Shown in pieces: positions 60,872 to 64,000 of a stretch of 64,000 nucleotides of DNA (position 1 is its first letter; every line of letters starts with the position of its first letter). Where the stretch lies: NCBI RefSeq assembly GCF_900114415.1, contig NZ_FOSZ01000003.1, forward strand, positions 310,001-374,000. Reading direction: 5' to 3'. Position numbers and translations under genes: made by a program. This stretch comes from Shimia haliotis. Its GTDB lineage: Bacteria > Pseudomonadota > Alphaproteobacteria > Rhodobacterales > Rhodobacteraceae. Below the pieces are notes generated by a model. It ran no database searches, had not been told where the DNA came from, and worked only from the letters and a program-made list of their open reading frames with translations.

Positions 60872-61615
60872 TCAGATACAGCGCCCGCCGTCCACCTCCA
60901 TCAACGTACCGGTGATCATGCTGGCCTCGTCCGAGCAAAGGAATGCGGCGGCGTTGCCCATATCTTCGGGTTGGGAGAAGCGGCCGAGCGGGATGGTGGA
61001 GAGGAATTTGGCGCGCACTTCCGGTGTGTCTTCACCCATGAAGGATTTCAGGAGCGGTGTTTCGCCCGCTACGGGATTGAGGGCGTTTACGCGGATGCCG
61101 TGCGGGGCCAGTTCGACGGCCATGGTTTTGGTGGCGACGTTGGCCCAGCCTTTGGAGGCGTTGTACCAGTTCAGATTGGGGCGCGGGGAGAGGCCTGCGG
61201 TGGATGAAATGTTCAGGATCGCGCCCTGACCGCGGGATTTCATGTGCGGCACGAGTGCTTGGGCTGTGAGGTAGATGGATTTGCAGTTCACGGCGAAGAC
61301 GCGGTCGAAGTCGTCCTCGCTGACATCTTCGAGCGGGGTGGGCAGGTGGGTGACGCCTGCGTTGTTCACCAGAATGTCGATCTGGCCCCATGCGGAAAGG
61401 GCGGTGTCGATCATGGCCTGCACGCTGGCGCGGTTTGAAACATCGGCTTGGCATGCGAAGGCGTTGTCGTTTTCGGCAGCTTTGGCTTCGGCGGTGTCGC
61501 AGTTGATGTCTGCCACCAGAACGCGGGCGCCCTCGGTCAGAAATTTGTCGACGATGCCTGCGCCAAAGCCCTGGGCGCCGCCGGTGACGATGGCTGTTTT
61601 GTTTGCAAGACGCAT
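60872..61615 (-). CDS. short-chain dehydrogenase/reductase
   Basis: A 247-residue NAD(P)-dependent oxidoreductase of the classical SDR group. The nucleotide-binding motif is TGGAQGFGAGI, an Asp after the second strand (VLVADINCD) favours NAD, and the catalytic residues are in ISSTAGLSPRPNLNWYNASKGW (Ser, Tyr, Lys). The C-terminal end GTLMEVDGGRCI is typical of FabG-like members. ATG 61615 follows AAGGACCAAATCC; the frame extends to 61816 without homology. It is downstream of an aldehyde dehydrogenase in the same direction, so both may oxidise one alcohol/aldehyde substrate. Confidence 0.9.
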   Translation of the reverse strand: MRLANKTAIVTGGAQGFGAGIVDKFLTEGARVLVADINCDTAEAKAAENDNAFACQADVSNRASVQAMIDTALSAWGQIDILVNNAGVTHLPTPLEDVSEDDFDRVFAVNCKSIYLTAQALVPHMKSRGQGAILNISSTAGLSPRPNLNWYNASKGWANVATKTMAVELAPHGIRVNALNPVAGETPLLKSFMGEDTPEVRAKFLSTIPLGRFSQPEDMGNAAAFLCSDEASMITGTLMEVDGGRCI

Positions 61616-61645
61616 TGGATTTGGTCCTTGTTGTGGCCGTCGGAT

Positions 61646-61678
61646 GCCTCCGGCGGGAGTATTTGGGCAAGAAAGAAG
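61646..61678. repeat. Rhodobacteraceae intergenic element (GCCTCCGGCGGGAGTATTTG type)
   Basis: The 33-base stretch between the SDR and ALDH genes has a GC hairpin (CCTCCGGCGGG) followed by GTATTTGGGCAAGAAAGAAG. I recall this kind of element after many genes in Rhodobacteraceae; a second, less perfect version lies after hisD (46293-46324). It probably acts in mRNA 3'-end formation or stability. Confidence 0.45.
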
Positions 61679-61688
61679 GGCGGGGTGG

Positions 61689-63137
61689 TCAGCCGTGCAG
61701 CGCGGCGACGGTTTTGAGTTGGGAGAAGTGGAAGAGGGCCTCAAAGCCTTTTTCGCGGCCGTGGCCGGAGTGGCCGGTGCCGCCAAACGGCAGTTCGACG
61801 CCGCCGCCTGCGCCATAATTGTTGAGGAAGACTTGGCCGGCGTTCAGCTTTTTGGCGAGGCGCATTTGGCGGGCGCCGTTTTGGGACCAGACAGAGGCGA
61901 CGAGACCGTATTTGGTGGAGTTGGCGATTTGCAGCGCTTCGTCTTCGGTGTCGAAGGGGATCAGAACTTGCACGGGCCCGAAGATCTCATCTTGGGCGAG
62001 TGTGTGGTCGGGCGGCACGTCGGCAAAGAGGGTTGGCGCGACGTAGTGGCCGGCGGCGTCGGTGGCGATCTGGCCCTGGGCGGCCATGTTGAGGTCGGCG
62101 CCTTTGCTGAGGAAGTCGGTGACGAGGTCTTTTTGACGGGCTGAGATCAGGGGGCCGAGGGTGGCGTCCTCAATGGCTGGGGCGGCGCGCATGTCGGCGT
62201 AAGCGGCGGCCATGCGGGTTGTGACCTCGTCATAGACCGCGCGTTCAACCAAGATGCGGGAGGAGGCGGAGCAGGTTTGGCCTGCGTTCTGGATGCCTGC
62301 GTTCACAAGGAAAGGCAGCGCGGCGTCCAGATTTGCGTCGGCAAAGACCAGTTGCGGGGATTTGCCGCCAAGTTCCAGCGTAACGGGGATGACGTTTTGT
62401 GCGGCGGCAGTTTGCACCAGTCGGCCTGTGTTCACGGAGCCGGTGAAGGAGATGTGTTGGATGTCTGCGTGACCTGCGAGGGCGGCGCCAGCCTCGGCCC
62501 CAAGGCCCGGCACGACGTTGAGCGCACCGGCGGGTAGGCCGGCTTGCATGGCAAGATCGGCGAAGGCGAGGGCGGTGAGGCAGGCCTCTTCGGCGGGTTT
62601 CAAGACGCAGGCGTTGCCCATGGCGAGGGCCGCGCCGACGGAGCGGCCGATGATCTGCATCGGGTAGTTCCACGGCACGATGTGGCCAGTGACGCCGAAG
62701 GGTTCGCGCAGGGTGTAGACGGTGTAGCCGTCCAGGTAAGGGATGGTTTCGCCGTGCACTTTGTCGGCCGCGCCGCCGTAGAATTCCATGTAGCGGGCGA
62801 GGGCGGTGACGTCGTTTTTCGCCTGCGTCAGGGGTTTGCCGACGTCCAAAGCTTCGAGCAGGGCCAGAGTTTCTGCGTTTTCTTTCACCAGTTCACCAAT
62901 GCGCATCAGGATGCGGCCGCGCTCGGCGGCGGTGGATTTGCCCCAAACGCCTGCGCGCGCTTGGTGGGCAGCGGCGACGGCGGTGTCGATGTCAGCAGAC
63001 GTGCCGCGTGCAATGGCGGCGAGGCCAGAGCCATCGGAGGGGTTGGTCAGATCGAGGGTGTCGTTGCTTTGTGCAGCCACCCAATGACCGCCGATCAGGC
63101 AGAGGGTGGGGGCAAAGGGCAGGTCAGGCAGGTGCAT
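61689..63137 (-). CDS. aldehyde dehydrogenase family protein
   Basis: A 482-residue NAD(P)-dependent aldehyde dehydrogenase. The oxyanion Asn is in [11 protein letters not shown], the general base Glu in [12 protein letters not shown] and the nucleophile Cys in GQTCSASSR. The C-terminal pair [14 protein letters not shown] and [15 protein letters not shown] completes the family pattern, most like betaine/gamma-aminobutyraldehyde-type members. The substrate is not certain. It overlaps the ABC ATPase gene by 14 bases upstream and precedes the SDR, suggesting uptake followed by oxidation of the same compound. Confidence 0.92.
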   Translation of the reverse strand: MHLPDLPFAPTLCLIGGHWVAAQSNDTLDLTNPSDGSGLAAIARGTSADIDTAVAAAHQARAGVWGKSTAAERGRILMRIGELVKENAETLALLEALDVGKPLTQAKNDVTALARYMEFYGGAADKVHGETIPYLDGYTVYTLREPFGVTGHIVPWNYPMQIIGRSVGAALAMGNACVLKPAEEACLTALAFADLAMQAGLPAGALNVVPGLGAEAGAALAGHADIQHISFTGSVNTGRLVQTAAAQNVIPVTLELGGKSPQLVFADANLDAALPFLVNAGIQNAGQTCSASSRILVERAVYDEVTTRMAAAYADMRAAPAIEDATLGPLISARQKDLVTDFLSKGADLNMAAQGQIATDAAGHYVAPTLFADVPPDHTLAQDEIFGPVQVLIPFDTEDEALQIANSTKYGLVASVWSQNGARQMRLAKKLNAGQVFLNNYGAGGGVELPFGGTGHSGHGREKGFEALFHFSQLKTVAALHG

Positions 63138-64000
63138 CGGAAAGTTCCTTGAGATCGGGCAGGACGGGCGCGGCGGCGATCAGGCTGCGCGTGTAGGGGT
63201 GTTGTGGGTTTGTGAAGACGGCGTCGGTGTCGCCCTGTTCGACGATTTCGCCGGATTGCATCACCAGCACGCGGTCGGTCACGGTGCGCACCACCGACAG
63301 GTCGTGGGAGATGAAGAGGTAGGCGAGGTTGTGGCGGCGCGAGAGATCGGCAATTAGGTCGAGGATTTGCGCGCGGATGGAGACATCCAGCGCCGAGACC
63401 GCTTCGTCAAAAATGATGAGTTCCGGTTTGGTGATCAAGGCGCGGGCGATGGCGATGCGTTGGCGTTGGCCGCCAGAAAATTCGTGGATGTATTTGGTTG
63501 CGTCCGAGGGCGCGAGGCCGACGTCGGTGAGAACGGTGGCGATGGTTTCGGTGAGGGCTTCGCCTTTCGGGGCATCGGGGGCGAGGTAAAAAGGTTCGCT
63601 CAGAATGCGGGCGACGCGGTGGCGCGGGTTGAAGCTGCCGTAAGGGTCTTGGAAGACAACTTGGGTTTTGACGCGCTGGGCGGCGGGCATGCTTGGCGAA
63701 ACTTCGACGCCGAAAGCGGTGATCGTGCCGGATTGCAGCGGCTCAAGGCCGAGAATCGCGCGGGTCAGGGTAGACTTGCCGCAGCCGGATTCTCCCACGA
63801 GGCCCAAACGTTCGCCGTGGTGAATGTCAAAGGAGACGGCATTCACGGCGCGGGCGTGTTGGCGCGGCGCAAAGAGGCCGGTGCGCGGCAAGGGGTAGTC
63901 GCGGGTGGCGTTTTCCACCGACAGGATCGGGATGTGGCCTTCGGAAGGTTCGGGTAGGTCGACCTGATGGCTGGAAGCTTCAAACAAGGCCTTGGTGTAG
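63124..64000 (-). CDS. ABC transporter ATP-binding protein, fused double ATPase, 5' end beyond window
   Basis: The visible C-terminal part has Walker [14 protein letters not shown], the Q-loop in [14 protein letters not shown], signature [15 protein letters not shown], Walker [15 protein letters not shown] and H-loop [10 protein letters not shown], then the oligopeptide-type tail [14 protein letters not shown]. This is the DppF/OppF class for peptide or nickel uptake. The frame stays open to the window end; its first residues [12 protein letters not shown] look like the tail of a preceding DppD-type domain, so the protein is probably a fused two-ATPase polypeptide like GsiA. The likely start is thus outside the window. 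Confidence 0.9.
   Translation of the reverse strand, partial: YTKALFEASSHQVDLPEPSEGHIPILSVENATRDYPLPRTGLFAPRQHARAVNAVSFDIHHGERLGLVGESGCGKSTLTRAILGLEPLQSGTITAFGVEVSPSMPAAQRVKTQVVFQDPYGSFNPRHRVARILSEPFYLAPDAPKGEALTETIATVLTDVGLAPSDATKYIHEFSGGQRQRIAIARALITKPELIIFDEAVSALDVSIRAQILDLIADLSRRHNLAYLFISHDLSVVRTVTDRVLVMQSGEIVEQGDTDAVFTNPQHPYTRSLIAAAPVLPDLKELSDAPA

Noticed and set aside
1-64000. CRISPR arrays, prophage, insertion sequences, rRNA, integrase or plasmid genes
   Set aside because: None seen: no spaced 25-40-base repeats, transposase motifs (DDE/HUH), integrase signatures or ribosomal RNA sequence. The only long repeats are protein-coding RTX units.

Overview
The window is ordinary, gene-dense bacterial chromosome of about 60% GC. 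It looks like a marine member of the Rhodobacteraceae / Roseobacter group (Alphaproteobacteria). Pointers to this are a methylsuccinyl-CoA dehydrogenase of the ethylmalonyl-CoA pathway, the cluster folK / rpoZ / rel / pdxJ / acpS / lepB / rnc / era / recO, three tandem peptide deformylase genes before fmt, DUF1491, DUF2948 and DUF3429 proteins, an RTX protein with a C-terminal Hint domain, and frequent ATGA/GTGA start-stop overlaps. No prophage, insertion sequence, CRISPR array, rRNA or plasmid gene was seen. The genus cannot be fixed from the sequence alone.

Layout. 1-9.4 kb: end of a YfcC-type carrier, smc, a small secreted protein, a lytic transglycosylase, the cobalamin pair cobC-cobD and a glutathionyl-hydroquinone reductase. 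9.6-15.2 kb: a small conserved protein, a MalY/PatB-type PLP enzyme, def-def-def-fmt, a small membrane protein and a glycosyltransferase. 15.2-18.3 kb (minus strand): rnhA, a methyltransferase, a LysE exporter, DUF3429 and ispH. 18.5-30.5 kb: cytochrome c, a NYN-domain protein, then the housekeeping run folK, rpoZ, rel/spoT, DUF2062, pdxJ, LysE, two small proteins, a secreted protein, acpS, lepB, rnc, era, DUF1491, recO. 30.4-37.5 kb: a META-domain lipoprotein, a TetR regulator with two clear operator copies facing a small membrane protein, mcd, a TauE/SafE permease, an AI-2E-family permease, DUF2478, a K+ channel and an HpcH/HpaI aldolase. 37.7-42.7 kb: a 1417-residue RTX-Hint protein, a 0.7-kb non-coding stretch rich in palindromes and GANTC sites, and tRNA-Thr(GGT). 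42.8-47.8 kb: a tiny ORF coupled to murA, DUF2948, hisD, a small secreted protein and an alkaline-phosphatase-superfamily protein. 47.8-55.1 kb: a divergent metabolic module, with a class III aminotransferase and a BKACE enzyme on the minus strand, and an RpiR regulator, a TAXI-TRAP binding protein, a fused TRAP permease and UspA on the plus strand. 55.2-60.9 kb: a GFA protein, then an apparent iron operon hemP / imelysin / di-haem oxidoreductase / second imelysin / DUF1513. 60.9-64 kb (minus strand): an SDR dehydrogenase, an aldehyde dehydrogenase and the 3' part of a fused double-ATPase ABC protein that runs off the window.

The items most worth follow-up are the periplasmic iron operon, the deformylase triplet in which the third copy has lost a metal ligand and the catalytic glutamate, the RpiR-centred uptake and catabolism module with its nested palindromic operator, the twin-operator TetR divergon, and the GANTC/palindrome cluster between the RTX gene and tRNA-Thr. 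All start sites were chosen from Shine-Dalgarno spacing and family N-termini; products were recognised from sequence motifs, with no database search.
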